From assembly GCF_964355755.1 (NCBI RefSeq), contig NC_092676.1, forward strand, positions 18,210,288-18,274,287: a stretch of DNA of 64,000 nt, given 5' to 3'. Every line of letters starts with the position of its first letter. Positions within the stretch are counted from its first letter, which is position 1. Both the position numbers and the translations under genes were made by a program. This document shows, piece by piece, positions 1 to 12,784 of the stretch. Source of the stretch: Antedon mediterranea (Eukaryota > Echinodermata > Crinoidea > Comatulida > Antedonidae). The notes under the pieces are model-generated. The model was not told where the DNA came from and did not search any database. It saw nothing but the letters and a program-made list of their open reading frames with translations.

Positions 1-3000
1 ATAGATTCTGATACAGACGTAGAAATAATAGAACCACACAATAATGCTGAAGATTCTGGCAGTGAAACGGATCTCTTTCAGAGTTCATCTGATGAGACTG
101 ACATTGATGATGAACCTGTTAGTAGAAACGCAGCACCATCGGACCAGCCTGTCATTCAGCAGCAAGTCAGGGAGCCCATGCTTCCTTCTGGTTCGTCGTT
201 TGTCCCAGGACAGAATTTTTCAATAGCAGCTAGACAATTAATTGTACCTGCTCAGTCTACCCATGTTCAGTCTGTTCCAAGGTTACCAGCAACAACATCC
301 TCGGCCTACAATTATGGGCAAGTTGGGGATAGTATGATGCCTGTTAACAATAGACGTTTTAATATTTCTCAACCTTTGACTGTTGACCCGCCGATGTCGT
401 CGCAACTTATTGTAAATCAAAATCGGGTAGAAATCACAGAGATTCCAATTGAAGTACCAATGGAGGTTGAGAATATTCCAGTAAATGCTCCAGTAAACAC
501 AGCTGTAAATGAGTCACTGTTAGATTTTGCAGTGAAGAAAGATTCAAAGAAAGAAAAAGAGGACACTAGTAGCGATGATGAAGGGGTTAGTAGCTATAGC
601 AATATTATTTTATACAATATCAGCAAATGTCCCAAAATGAGAGACCATATCGTGCCATAGTTTCTGATTGATTACTTACTGTATCTTTTTTTTTTCCATA
701 TACAAAAGCACAAGACAGCATTGAATAGCTACATATTTATTGGTTCTTATTTATTTACCTTTATACTGAGTGACCTCTCCAGTCAAAAACTGTTCTCCCA
801 GAGAGCCCAACATACAGGACTATGATGATGAGGAGACGATCCCTTAAACCGATGTGTGTAACAGTGGCTGTGTACAGTATGAACTAGTACACTGGTGTAA
901 CCCTCTATTCGTCCCAAAAGATGTATTTTGTTCTTTAAAGTGCATGTGAGCATTTTGTGTACAATGGACCTATGGTTTATAGTCCTTATCGGAGAAGACT
1001 TGTTCTACCACCAGAGCCATAAAGAGCGTCAGCCTCGGACTCTTTTTAACGATATTATGGCTATGGATTTGGGTTGCACTGTTTTAACCACTCAGTCAAT
1101 CACCCGCCTACAATCTTACCTGAGTGAGTAGAGAGTAGTGATTTATGTGTTGATTTTCAGCAAAGAAAAAAACAACATAATAAAATGCGTCTTTTATTTT
1201 CAGCAATGCTGCATCATTTGTTACGAAGCATGGACCAACTCTGGAGCGCATCGTGTTGCTTCCCTCAAATGTGGTCATGTCTTTGGTCAAAGGTGAGAAT
1301 TTGCTTGTATTTTGAGTTAGCCTTAAAAAACATTAGCGTTCAAAGACAACATAAGATAAAAAAAAAATATTGGCAGCAGAAAATATTTATACACAAATAT
1401 TGTTTGACTTTTCCAGGCCTGTTATATTCTGATTTACATAGAGTATAATGGCAAAAACTGCAAAAAATTAAAATGTTCTCAATGTCCAAGCGACAATTAT
1501 CTGTCACTATGTCAGATATTATATATTCAAAAAGGATACTGTAATCGTTGCAATAAAATATGATATTTTTCATATAAAACATGGTTTATTTTTTTAGTTG
1601 TATTGAAAAATGGTTGAAAGGAAATAATGGAAAATGCCCACAATGCAATGCAAAGGCCAAAAAGGGAGATATTCGTGTCTTGTATGTTAAAGCATTGAAA
1701 GTGACGGACACAGCTGAACGGGACAGGGCACTTAAGGATCTTGAAAATGAGAAATCAATGCGGAGAAGCGCTGAAATCAAGGCCGAACAATTTCGTTTGA
1801 AATATCAGATGGCAATTGAGGAGAGTAAAAATATGAAAATGAAGATGAAGGCATATGAAAGTGGTATACATTTAAATCAAAAGTGAGTATTAGCTTGTTG
1901 TGGTATGAAATATTATTATCATCTAGTGCAGGGATACAGTCACCCTCAGACGTTGCTCTCATACTTCAGGTTTAAGATTTTACCCAATTGTTGTTTTATA
2001 ATAAAAAAAAATTTTTTTCTCTTTTGTGGCGTGAACCACCACCTTTATTCTTTCATATCATAATTAAATACATTACAAATAAATCAGTAATATCTGTCTT
2101 CATATGTTCTTTCTTTAATTATATTGTTTTCCGTTAATATTCTACATTTTTCTTTATATTTTTCTGCTCAAAAAAAAATATCAGTAATTTTTGTAAATTT
2201 TAGTTTTTCACATATTGTTTCTAATATTATCCTCCTGCTTTCATGGTTTGTTATTATTCACATTGTACACAGACAATATACATACCGTATTGTTTCATAC
2301 CCTTTTAATTCATACCATTTATATACATCTTATAGACACTATATACAAAGATATAAAACAACGTTAAATAATATAATAATAATATAATAAAAAAATTAGT
2401 ACGTACAGGTATAAGGCTATATCATAGAAATATTAATTATACAGTATTTTATTAAGAATCCCTGCTTCAGGACACCTCTTTTCAGGGACACAAATGAGGT
2501 GCAATATGTTAATAACACTACAGTCAACCCCTATTAAGGGGACACTGCTATTAAAGGTCGTGAGGTAATTTCCCGATTGATCGTAATCAAAACGGTACTG
2601 GGTATGGTCTACTAGCGTTCCTGCTCCCAGCAAGTACATCCATTCATAGAACCTTTAATGAAGAAAGCCTACCTGGTGGTAACCATAGAACGGTCCCGAG
2701 ATAACGACTATACTTCGGCTTTAGTCGATAGAAGATTGAAAAAATTGTTAGAGATAGAGTATACGATGTTTGATTATGTGTAGATGTGTGATTGATTATT
2801 TTATTCAAATGATGTTATTTATTTAATAAATTTTTTATATCAATTAATTAAATTATTGTAGATTGTATATTATGCGAGAAATATTATTTAATACATTTTT
2901 GATATATTATTATTATTATAATATTAATAAAAAGATATTTGTTAGTATAAATTTAAAAACAAAATAGACAGTTATTTGTGAGACTTTTGTTATATTTGAT

Positions 3001-6000
3001 TGATACACAGTACTGAAAAGGAGTATTGATTTCTCTTCCAGTACTGGGTATTTCATTTACCACTAATGCAACAGTTAAGTATTGTTTTTGATGCATTAAT
3101 ACAAATGGGAAAATGCAATTAAATATCCATTTTCTTTAGAAGTAGGGTGCATAATTCAACTAATAGCAAGTCATCCTCAGAAGCTGTCTGCAAATACGTT
3201 TTACAAAAGACAATTCAAGTATCTCCGGTAGGTTATTTGCTCCTTTATAAAACCAATACACATTTTAATTTTTAATGTATGGATATTTTAAGTGTCAACT
3301 ACACTTGACCTACTACAAGCACTGATCAAAGTTTATTTTATCACTATGTATTAACTTATTTCATTTTTTAAAAATCTTTTCATATTTTTTGAAAATTCTT
3401 TACAAATTAATAGATACTACCGTATATTTCGGTGTATAAGTCGCACCTGTGTATAAGACGCACCCCCTAACTGAGAGTAAAATATCGGTATTTTTTATAT
3501 TGTCGATGTATAAGACGCACCTTATATTTCATCAAAACAATGTTTTTTTAAAATTCTAATCAATATTATTGTAATAATATATTTTGTTATATCTACAACG
3601 ACGTCCTTTATTTAGGTTTTTTCTTACCTAGGCTCGGCCGCGCCCAGCCTAAACAAGTTGTTTCTAACTTGTTATTCATGAGTTTCGCACCCCCAACATC
3701 GAGTGCACGACCGAGTGTGTAACACGCACGTGTGTGGGCTAGCCTCGCTCGATCATTTTGAGAGGGCGCACGTTTTCACGGACAATCGTATTCGATTAGT
3801 ATCTATGTATCCGAGAAGTGTGTACGCTAGGTCCACGCTATAATCACCTGGAGAATATTAGTCGAATACCGTACAACATGTGGCCGCCAAGAAGGGCTTG
3901 CGCTGGGGGTACGGCGGTCGGCGATCGTGCGAATAACTATAAATAAATACTATTCCAATCGATCGTAAACGTTTACAAATGAAATTTTATCGGAGCGTTT
4001 AAAACAGCTCCATAATAAACAAATCTTTTCATCATATTTAGTATAACATCACGCTAAAATGCCTTGAAAACTAGGCAGAAGCAGGTTGCCGTTACGTTAG
4101 TACACTGTAGCTAGGCCTAGCCAACGAGGTGATGATATATATGTACACTCTGTGTGTGGTGAGGCATTTATGTTCGGTGTATAAGACGCACCCTTAATTT
4201 AGAGGTCAAATTTGCGTGTCAAAAGTGCGACTTATACACCGAAATATACGGTAAATAGTGATAAAGATATACAGAGTAGATTATAAAGTTGTAGAATTTG
4301 TATAGTTTATGGAATGAAACTAAAATATTATTCATAATACTATTTCTGCATACAATTCTGTAATAATATTGTAATTACTCATAAATAAAACAGATGTAAA
4401 AAAATATCAGTTCTCAGGTATTGAGTGACCCTTGCACTTAGATGTAAAAAAAAATGTTTGTTTTTGTTTTTTAATTACTAGAATGGAAAATGTAGAGTGA
4501 TGACTTTTGATAGTACATATGATGCCATTCTGGTTTCCTTGCCATCACCACAGCAACTGTTCCCAGGCTTTGGTGTCAAAAAGGTTTGAAAAATACCTCT
4601 AATTCTCTCAGATTGATTACAAAACTGGAGTGCCTAAATTTACTACTTTCTACCAGTGTACAATGTCAAAAAAATGTACTGATAACTATCCCAGTCTTTT
4701 ATCAAAAATTATAAAACTAAATCATCAATGTGTTTATTACTCATTTAATTCCATTAAAACCTCTCCTTGAGAATACCCATATTAATAGTAACACTTTCCA
4801 TGAAACAAAACAGGGAACTATTATGTTTTAACACTACAGCAAACCTCTATTTAGTGGAGACACTTTGTTGAGTCCTGAAGGTATCCCCTATAGGAATAAT
4901 ACTGTAATTATGTTCCAAAATCTGTTTTAATATTTGTAAAAAGTTTAATTTTATATTTGCATTTTTGTTTTTGCTTTGCTTTGTTTGTTTAATAATTCTG
5001 AATTTTTTTGGTGTAAAATAGTTATATCCTTACAGATCAATGCCTATTGAAATTTAACAAAATTGGTTCTTTAATTACATCACAAATAAAAAACAGAACA
5101 ATTTGTATTCTTTTAACACGGGCCAAAATATCAACATGCGTCTGTAGCAATATTTTGCCAAGTACTTCCAAGTTTCTGAGTGCTTTCATTAAATATTTAA
5201 TTTCTTTATTTTGAATTCTATTACTTATATAGATTAGTGCAATTGATAACAGCAATGCCTATATTTCAATACACAAGAATTTGATTAGAGATCTTTGCTG
5301 TAACACACGTCAAGATGGCCTGCTACTGACTGCATCTGCGGATAAAACAATGAAGATAACCAGCATTAGCAGTTTCAACACTGTTCAAACGTATGTTCCA
5401 AAATCTGTTGTTTTAATCTGTACAAAGTTCAATTCTATATGCGCATGTTATACCAATTGTTCAATTGAAGGTAGAGAAACAACAAAAGTGGTACCTCAAT
5501 TTAGGGGTTTCCTTCCTATTATTATTACTGTATACAAATAATGAATGGGGAGAAATCTCTCTGTTTTTATTTGTTTTATAACACACCTACAGTTCTTAGA
5601 GTAAACTTTTATTCAATTATTTCGCTGCATCCATCTTGAACCGAATGTTGAAAGCTTAGGCCCCACAAATATTTGAAGCACAGTTATAGACAGTGCACTC
5701 CACAGGTGTTTTCCCGTGTTCCCATCACAACATATTCAAGCCTACTCCATTTTTTCTTTACAAAAGCTGATAGTGTACATAAGTTGATTTAATTTCGAAA
5801 ATTATAATGCAAAATATTACATTCAGGACTTCATTCCACAATTTTTTTAGGCCCTGTCGTTTTTTTTACATCCTGGTGCAATAGTACCTTTAATTATTGA
5901 AATGGGAGAAAAATGCTAAATTAACCAATCGTATGGCAGAGATTAAATGATGTGTTATAAAGGATTATGTTGAAAAAGTTGTTTTTTTTGTTTAAGATTC

Positions 6001-9000
6001 CAATCTGATTTCCAATTCTGGGCATGTGCATGGAACACAGATGATGTGAACTATATCTATGGTGGCTTGCAGAATGGGTCTGTGTTGGTTTATGATACAA
6101 GGCAAGCCAATCAGGCAGTTCAAGTCCTTAACAATAATAATTATTCAACTCCTATGGTGTCTTTGGTATATGTACCCGTTGGTGGACCATCTTCGTAAGT
6201 TTAATGTATTATATATTCTAAAAGAAAAAACTTTTATTACAGATCTATTAAAGTCAAAAGTGAGAAAAGAAATGAAAATACTAATACAAATAGTAAAGCC
6301 TAAAGAAGTTTACATATAATATTAGGGACTTTTAGATTTGCGCCTCCACTATGTCGACTGCTACCCTACTGTACGACGCCATTTTCATGATATGTGCATG
6401 CACTAGGCGACTGGTACATCGACTGGCAAATTTGAGAACAGGTTATAACCTGGATCACTAGGATGCCAACCATTGTACAGAAAATTAAAGATCTAGGCTG
6501 CCTAAGCTACACAATTAGCCTAAGTCTGTGTACTTCCACCAACACAGCGGTGAAATAGCTCCATGGACGAGGGCTTCTAGAGATTTGAAGGTCAGACCCA
6601 AAGAGCATTACGTCATACGTTCACTGGCACGTCAACGTTAGTGTCCACTTAATCTAAACGTTCATATATTTGTCGATGAGTAACAGTCGACTACGACCCA
6701 TGTTCACTCAAATCAAAGTCCCTATAGTCTTTGGTACTGTATACATTTTAATACTTATTTGACTATTTAACTATTTGAATCATACAATATTCATTCATAA
6801 TATTAATTTTCTAAAATATAGGGCTTCTGGATTACTAATGAATACGTTGGAAACGAATGGATTTTGGGAAAAGAAGGAAGGTGCTGAGTGGTTCTGCCAC
6901 AATCTGGATATGGATAGTGAGTTCCATTACTAAAACTCATTTATTATAATAGGAGCAGTGCTCTTTTCAATCCCTATGTCTATTAACATTGATATACCAT
7001 ATATAAAAAGCTCATAGCAGAGATGTAAGGTATGAGAGAGAATATATTATGCAAGAATCTCCTCGCGCCATCAATTCGCATTCAAAACGCTGTATCGAAG
7101 GTACAGGGTGATTTTAGCTTACATTGGCCTCCGTCATTTCCCATTTCTCAGAGCCATTTTCACAGTGCTCTCTCCAAACTTGAAATTCTATCCCGCAGTG
7201 CATTTTTAAATTTATGTTGCACACTTTCAGGACAAACAGGAGATTCTTGTTCTTTGCTTCTGTTTATATCCCTAAAGCTATGTCTACACTATCAAACTAC
7301 CCAGTATGGTAGTGATATGACATAATGTCCATATATGTACACATCACATTTTTTTTCACATAAACTTTGATAGTATAGACAGAGCGTTAGAGGTACTTGG
7401 GAAGTGGTAAGAAGCAATCAAGCATGTCACGTCTTCCCACAAACTAATTGGCCATTACTAAAACTGAATTTAAGCTATATTTTGATACATATATGTTGCT
7501 GCATACAGTAGTGTTGAAGATAAGCCTAAAGGAACCTTTTATAATCTATTTATAAGTCTTACATTCAATTATTATTTCAATCTCTTGTTTAAAAGTAAAA
7601 TAATTCAGGAAAATTAATAGTCTTTCAATCTCTAAATTCTATTCATATAAATTCTAAATAAATGTTGTATTTAATTTGTCGTTAGGGAGATGCACTGGGA
7701 TGAGTTTCGAGAAACGAACACGGCATCTATTGGCTTCTTACCGTGCAAGTGATGGAGTACGACATACAAGACGCGTGGTATGTCCTAAAAAACATTGGAA
7801 TTGTTACAATGAATTACTTAGGGACCACGGTGGTCAACAAATGGAAAGTAGTTCTAACATAAAAAGACAACATACTGTATCTGCAGGAGGCTCTACGTAA
7901 TCTAAACTTCATTGGGATACTTTGAGTTACTGAGTTATATATGCACAACTCTATTTATGTTTAAACTACTCTTTCAGGGAGTTTTCAGGGAAAATGTAAT
8001 TCCTATATAATGACATGCAAGATCTGGTCAAAACCTTAGTTGACCAAAATGTTAACGAAACATGAATAAATTTATCAAATTTGTACAGAAAAATTAGAAA
8101 AACAAAATGGTAAATTTAGAGTTATATTTATTAGACAATAAATATTTTTAAAATGGTCGACGGTCATTGCAAGTAAAGGGTCTACATAGCAATGCGCTTT
8201 TTTAACTACGTGCGGTGTGCACGATACATACGTTGCTTCCATGATCGAAACGATATTAAAACAAACAAGTTCAACTGTTCGTACATCACACTACTACAAT
8301 ACTGTAGAATGATGACATCATCTATTAAGGGGTCCCACTGAAAAATCCCTAAATTAAATAAATAATATTTATATATAATATTTTATTTTTATTTTTACAG
8401 ATGTATAACTTTCAATGCCAATCTGTTGGTGCTACAGATACAAGAATGGTGACATGTACTCCTATAGAAACATTCTACGGTGGGTCAACCATGAAACAAC
8501 TGACGCGCTCACGACTCTTCCCTAGCCCTGCAGGGGCTGACAAGTTGCTTGTTTGTGGAGGGGACGAAGCCAGTGGATCTGTAAGAATTGTTCAAAGTTT
8601 TTTAAACCTGAAACTCTGTATCAAACAAACAAAACAACTGTGATGTGTCCATAATGTGGACACGATGATGTCATATCACTACCATATTTGGGCACGTCAC
8701 ATTTTTTCTTGTCAAACTAGTGTGGATAGAGCTTAACTTAAGGAAATATGTCATATTTGTAATTGGGCAGTTTATTGCATTCCAATAATGGTATATTTCT
8801 TGTACCTTTTGCACTAATTTTTTTTCAAAATGAACAGATGTGACACTATAGTTTGGTGTTTAACATGCCAGTTACCAAGGGTGTGGGTTCAAATCATGTT
8901 TTCAATCAGAAATAAGATTTAAATGAAAACAATAAAAATGGCGACCAAGATATAAATTCAGAAATTTTGGGTTTTATTTTCATCCTCCTGTACAAGTGGT

Positions 9001-9239
9001 ATTTGTATTGTGTCAAAAAAAAAAAAAAGGGATTTCACATTAGTTAAACATAACAAAAATAATATAATATTTATATTTTTTTTCAGGCCCACCTGTGGGA
9101 TGCGGGTAGCGGCAGATTACTTCAAAAAATTCAAGTGAATGCTAATGTACTTGACGTTTGCCCATTTTACAGCAATAACAATCATTTTCTGGCAACCTTA
9201 TCAGACAAGGATTTAAAGATTTTTAATTGGAGATTATGA
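1..9239 (+). CDS. RFWD3: RFWD3, E3 ubiquitin ligase (RING + WD40), 5' end outside window
   Basis: Exons that join in frame: 1-585, 1204-1292, 1598-1882, 3140-3227, 4482-4583, 5233-5390, 5997-6194, 6822-6916, 7686-7777, 8401-8580, 9087-9239, giving 674 residues plus stop; the start codon lies left of the window. The first exon is acidic and Ser-rich. Exons 2-3 encode a RING ([19 protein letters not shown]) followed by a charged coiled coil; Gly stands where many RINGs have Cys after HxF, as I recall for RFWD3. Later exons carry WD40 blades ([55 protein letters not shown]). The family ubiquitinates RPA and RAD51 at stalled forks and counts as a Fanconi anaemia gene (FANCW). The exon 9 donor at 7777 (GTATGT) was chosen over later GTs because it keeps phase and gives the length expected against human RFWD3. 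Identification is confident; exact exon edges are inferred. Confidence 0.93.
3420..4251. mobile_element. DNA transposon, non-autonomous, 27-bp terminal inverted repeats
   Basis: An 832-bp element inside RFWD3 intron 4. The ends 3420-3446 (CCGTATATTTCGGTGTATAA...) and 4225-4251 are perfect inverted repeats of 27 bases, and TA stands on both sides (3418-3419, 4252-4253), suggesting a TA target duplication. The subterminal word TGTATAAGACGCACC recurs inside at about 3451, 3508 and 4178. The interior is locally much richer in CpG and GC than the intron around it. No transposase frame is visible. The superfamily is not assigned. Confidence 0.8.
6325..6722. mobile_element. Small inverted-repeat element (MITE-like)
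   Basis: In RFWD3 intron 7. The left end GGGACTTTTAGATTTG is mirrored by CAAATCAAAGTCCC at the right end (one-base difference in spacing), with TA outside both ends. It has no coding capacity and is richer in GC than the rest of the intron. Confidence 0.55.
7273..7390. mobile_element. MITE family 1 (AAGCTCTGTCTACAC ends), copy 1
   Basis: In RFWD3 intron 8. The ends are AAGCTATGTCTACACTATC and its complement near TATAGACAGAGCGTT. The interior has the family's TGGTAGTGATATGACAT segment, here in the opposite orientation to the other copies. TA precedes the left end. Confidence 0.7.
8607..8737. mobile_element. MITE family 1, copy 2 (worn)
   Basis: In the last RFWD3 intron, 27 bases after the exon ending at 8580. 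The ends are decayed (AACTCTGTATCAAAC and GTGTGGATAGAGCTTAA), but the core GATGATGTCATATCACTACC followed by ATATTTGGGCAC matches the copies at 13.4 and 14.2 kb. Confidence 0.65.
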
Positions 9240-11663
9240 TTTTTATGAATTAATGTACTTTTATTGTTTAAAACTGCCAATTAAATTTTTGAAAGATAAA
9301 GAGTATTTATAGAAATATAAACAAAAGGTAAAAAAAAAATCAATATATATATATATATTGACAGTAATTAAAAAATTGATGTACAGTAAACATTTTGAAT
9401 ATGAAATAAATATTTTGTTAAAAACAGAGTAAAAAGATTCTCCTTGTGTGTATGTGTTATAAGATAGTGGAAAACCATCTAGGCACACTCAAAGGGTTGA
9501 GTGGAGCTATAATTATTATATTATAATTATGTATCAATATTGTTATCATTATTCATTTGCCACATATCGGATATATGTAGAATCAGTGGCGCCATTTTGA
9601 GTTGCAAAATAGATGTTAAAAAGCCAGGTCTGTATGCTGGGGGGTGGTTCAGAGGAAATATGTTATGGTTCGCTGAGTCAGATATTGTGTAACTTTATTA
9701 TGAAATTTGTCCTTAAGCATAGTGAACTGAAAGTACACGCCACACAATGTTTGTTCTTCTTGTCAGAATAACTGTTTTTTTATTTTATAATTGCAATAGA
9801 AGAAAACAAAAATATATAATAAATGTAGAAAATAGGAAAAGAACATCCAAGTGAGTACAGTATAACTATATTGAAACCTTTAATAATAAATATATATATA
9901 CTGTAATTTTGCCTCATAATAAAAATAGTAAAAAATGTTTTTGATAAAGATAGTATGAAAAAATATATGTGATGAAAATCAGGTAATCTATATATAAATT
10001 ATGGTTAATTCTGACATAGGCGAGCACAATGCAAAAACTTCTCTACAAATCTCCGCCTTAGATACCTACCTTATCTATCCGATATGTACCGCGAAACGTA
10101 GATTTGATAACATTAGTGTGCACGCCGACGCTATTGTTCCATATTTATATCTTAGGAAGATATTATAAAGAGTTTTTTAACAACATTTATGATTTCAACA
10201 TTGGATTTTCCTCTCAATTTCAATTCTTCCCGGTCAAAGTAATTTCCGGGTTTAAGATAAGTTCACCTTAGTTTCAAATATTTTCTCTCTTTTATACACA
10301 AGGGAGCAGTTAAAATAATAGATTTGACCCTAAAGGTGACTGGAAACAGGCACTTTCCATCAATCAATACAGTGTCCCTTTGGAAGACGAAAAAAAAATT
10401 GGCCATTAATCATAGCCATTTCAGTTTTTTGTTTATTTTAAAACATACCACACGTGTGTGAAGGTACAGTAGTTAAATAATAGGAATTATACTGCAAATT
10501 AATAAAGATCAAATTAAATATACGCCATAAAGAATCAGAATATATTGTGGGGAATAGTATTATAAAATTACATAGGGAGATTTGATAAGACATTTTTCGA
10601 GTGAAATCCCGATAGCTGAGTTTTATTGAGTAAGCTTGCAGGAATAACTGTAGGCTATCTTCCTGTGTCCCGTTAGGACCGAGATGTCTGCCCGGGTGTC
10701 TGCCCATGTTGCAAGCCGTAATGTCTTCTTTCTTGGGCCCACTCTGTCACGGCAGTTAGTTTCAAAAGATGATTAAATTAAATAATGTATTAATAATTAT
10801 TAGGATGGTATTCATTTGAATAAACGCCTCTCCAATAAAACATCACTTTGAATAATAACCCCCCCCCCCCCCACCCCACAACCCAACTATCTAATAAACG
10901 TCCATCCACATATTTATAATAACACAATTATACTATTTGTAGTAGAATTCACCGCACTGTTATCTGCAATTTACCAAGCATTTGTTATTCTTTTTTACCA
11001 CTTTTCATATCTATGAGAGGATTTCATTTGATTATAAATGTTACCATATTATTAAAACTAAAAAATTTAACATATATCCCTCGAAAAAGCACCTCCCTCA
11101 AATGACCTCCGCCTCCCCAAAGGGCCCTACCAAACAATAAAAACTATACTTTAAAATGTTATTAATCATCTAAAACACTGTGAAACAAAGTAGTTTAGTT
11201 TTACGAATGTCAAGCATTTTCAATAATGGTAACCGACAGAAAATGTATAAGGAGAACATTATCATTCCGAGAACCATCGTCTACACTTCCTAGAGGGGGA
11301 GCGAGCGAAGCGAGCTCACCCTCTAGTATAATATAATTTTAAAAGGTTTACATGCAATAAACAAAGCATTTATGAATTGAGATTTTTGAAAAAATTATAT
11401 ACTTTATTATAGATAGTATGTTGTGGTAGTTAACACTTCAGTTTATACTGAAACCATATATAAAGACTTGATGGAAGACAAGTTTATTTTAGCATAAGAT
11501 ATGATATTGTTTTCACCTTTCACTTATATTATATTACTATTTATTTTGTGAACAAAAGAACCAACAAATTTAATGACCCGTCAGATTTATAAGTTGCAAA
11601 AATTATAAAGTACAAAACAGAACAAATGTAGAAAAAAATCAAGATATAAAAAATAATAAAATA
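9240..11663. other. Intergenic, RFWD3 to TMEM101 (convergent), first part
   Basis: AT-rich sequence without a credible gene. It holds a short TA run near 9344, a homopolymer of C at 10860-10872 and a hairpin at 11290-11325 with arms CTAGAGGG and CCCTCTAG. Open frames here are short and have no recognisable protein features. Confidence 0.6.
9405..9410 (+). promoter_or_regulatory. Possible RFWD3 polyadenylation signal
   Basis: AATAAA lies about 165 bases after the RFWD3 stop codon in AT-rich sequence. It is the first canonical hexamer that I see downstream on this strand at a reasonable 3' UTR distance. Such a hexamer is easily met by chance in DNA this AT-rich. Confidence 0.4.
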
Positions 11664-12005
11664 TTAAAGCTGTATTGTCCCCAAAAACCATGAAAAATGA
11701 AGATAAATTAAACCAGGCTTTAAATATGTTTTTTTTTCAGTTTTAATAAAGTTATTCACTTCTGTAAAAAAAAAAACCCAAAAAATAATTATTTAAATTA
11801 TAAAAAGACAAAAGAAACGTTAATTTTAACCAAAAACGATTGTCTGACAGATAATTTAAGTATTTTTTGGTTTATATTATTTTTTTCAGGTAAATCAATT
11901 TTTTTTTTCTGTTCCAGTTTTTGGTCAAAGTGAATAACTATTTTGTGACATTAAAATGGCATATTAAAAATAATATATCTTTTTAGGGGGACAATATATC
12001 TTTAA
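11664..12005. mobile_element. MITE family 2 (TTAA-flanked, ~350 bp), copy A
   Basis: The first and last four bases are TTAA. The inverted ends read AAAGCTGTATTGTCCCCAAA on the left and, complemented from the right, AAAGATATATTGTCCCCCTA. The inner ACATTAAAATGGCATATT segment is shared with copies B to E. TTAA duplication is characteristic of piggyBac and Kolobok elements; no transposase is encoded. Confidence 0.8.
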
Positions 12006-12168
12006 GTATCCAAACATTTATTCGGAAATACCCTGATAAGCAAAACCACTCAAGACATGTCATAAACAAAACATGACGAAAAAAGAACATTAGGTTTTCA
12101 TGCTTTACCTTTCCAAATTAAGGAAAATACCCTTCAAATTGAATAATTCAATCTACCATAAGTAAACA

Positions 12169-12202
12169 CATAGTCAATAGAAAGAACTTTCTATTGACTA
12201 TG
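12169..12202. repeat. Perfect 16-bp-arm palindrome
   Basis: Arms CATAGTCAATAGAAAG and CTTTCTATTGACTATG are separated by two bases. It would form a strong cruciform or hairpin. It is not part of a gene and lies between two TTAA-flanked elements. Confidence 0.85.
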
Positions 12203-12441
12203 GTGGACAATAATTAAGAAAAAATCCTTAAATATTTATTGACTTAAATGAAATACTTAGTATTTATTTAGAAAAAATTCCCACTTAAAATAAATACGAT
12301 CACAGGCCTTCTAGCATGGTATTTTTAGGCTAAAAAGAGAATTAATATTTAAAAAAAACCAAGCAGGATGCTGTATTTCCACTATGTTTCAAACTTGTTG
12401 ACCTTTCAACCCAATACCAGTCTTTAAAATCACATCTCTTT

Positions 12442-12770
12442 TTAAATATCTATGTATTGGCCTAAAAAATATGAAAAATGAAAATTAATAAAAAAAGACT
12501 TTAAATAGGCCATTTCATAGATTTAATCACTTCTGTAGGGAAAAAAATGTTTTCATTTATAAAAAAAAACAAAATTAAACAGTTAAATTCAACCAAAAAC
12601 TCATTGACTTCCAGTCTTTTTTGTGTTAAATTACAGTTTTTTCAGGTAAATAATTTGTTTTTTTTCAATCCAATTTTTGATCAAAGTCAATAACTATTAT
12701 GTGACATTAAAATGGCGTATTCAACAAAAAGATTTTTTTAAATTATTTTTTCAGGGCAATATAATTATTA
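12442..12770. mobile_element. MITE family 2, copy B (right end decayed)
   Basis: It starts at TTAA followed by a degenerate version of the family end (TATGTATTGGCCTAAAAAAT). The body matches copy A, including the ACATTAAAATGGCGTATTCA segment. The right end (TCAGGGCAATATAATTATTA) has lost the canonical terminus. It lies just beyond the TMEM101 stop codon and may be part of its 3' UTR. Confidence 0.7.
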
Positions 12771-12784
12771 TAGAAACTGCTAAA

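Noticed and set aside
7778-7900. Open frame continuing after RFWD3 exon 9
   Set aside because: Using the later GT at 7897 breaks the phase with the next exon. The GTATGT donor at 7778 gives a protein of the expected length.
10438-10707. 89-codon minus-strand frame between RFWD3 and TMEM101
   Set aside because: No recognisable motif, no splice context, AT-rich composition in its second half.
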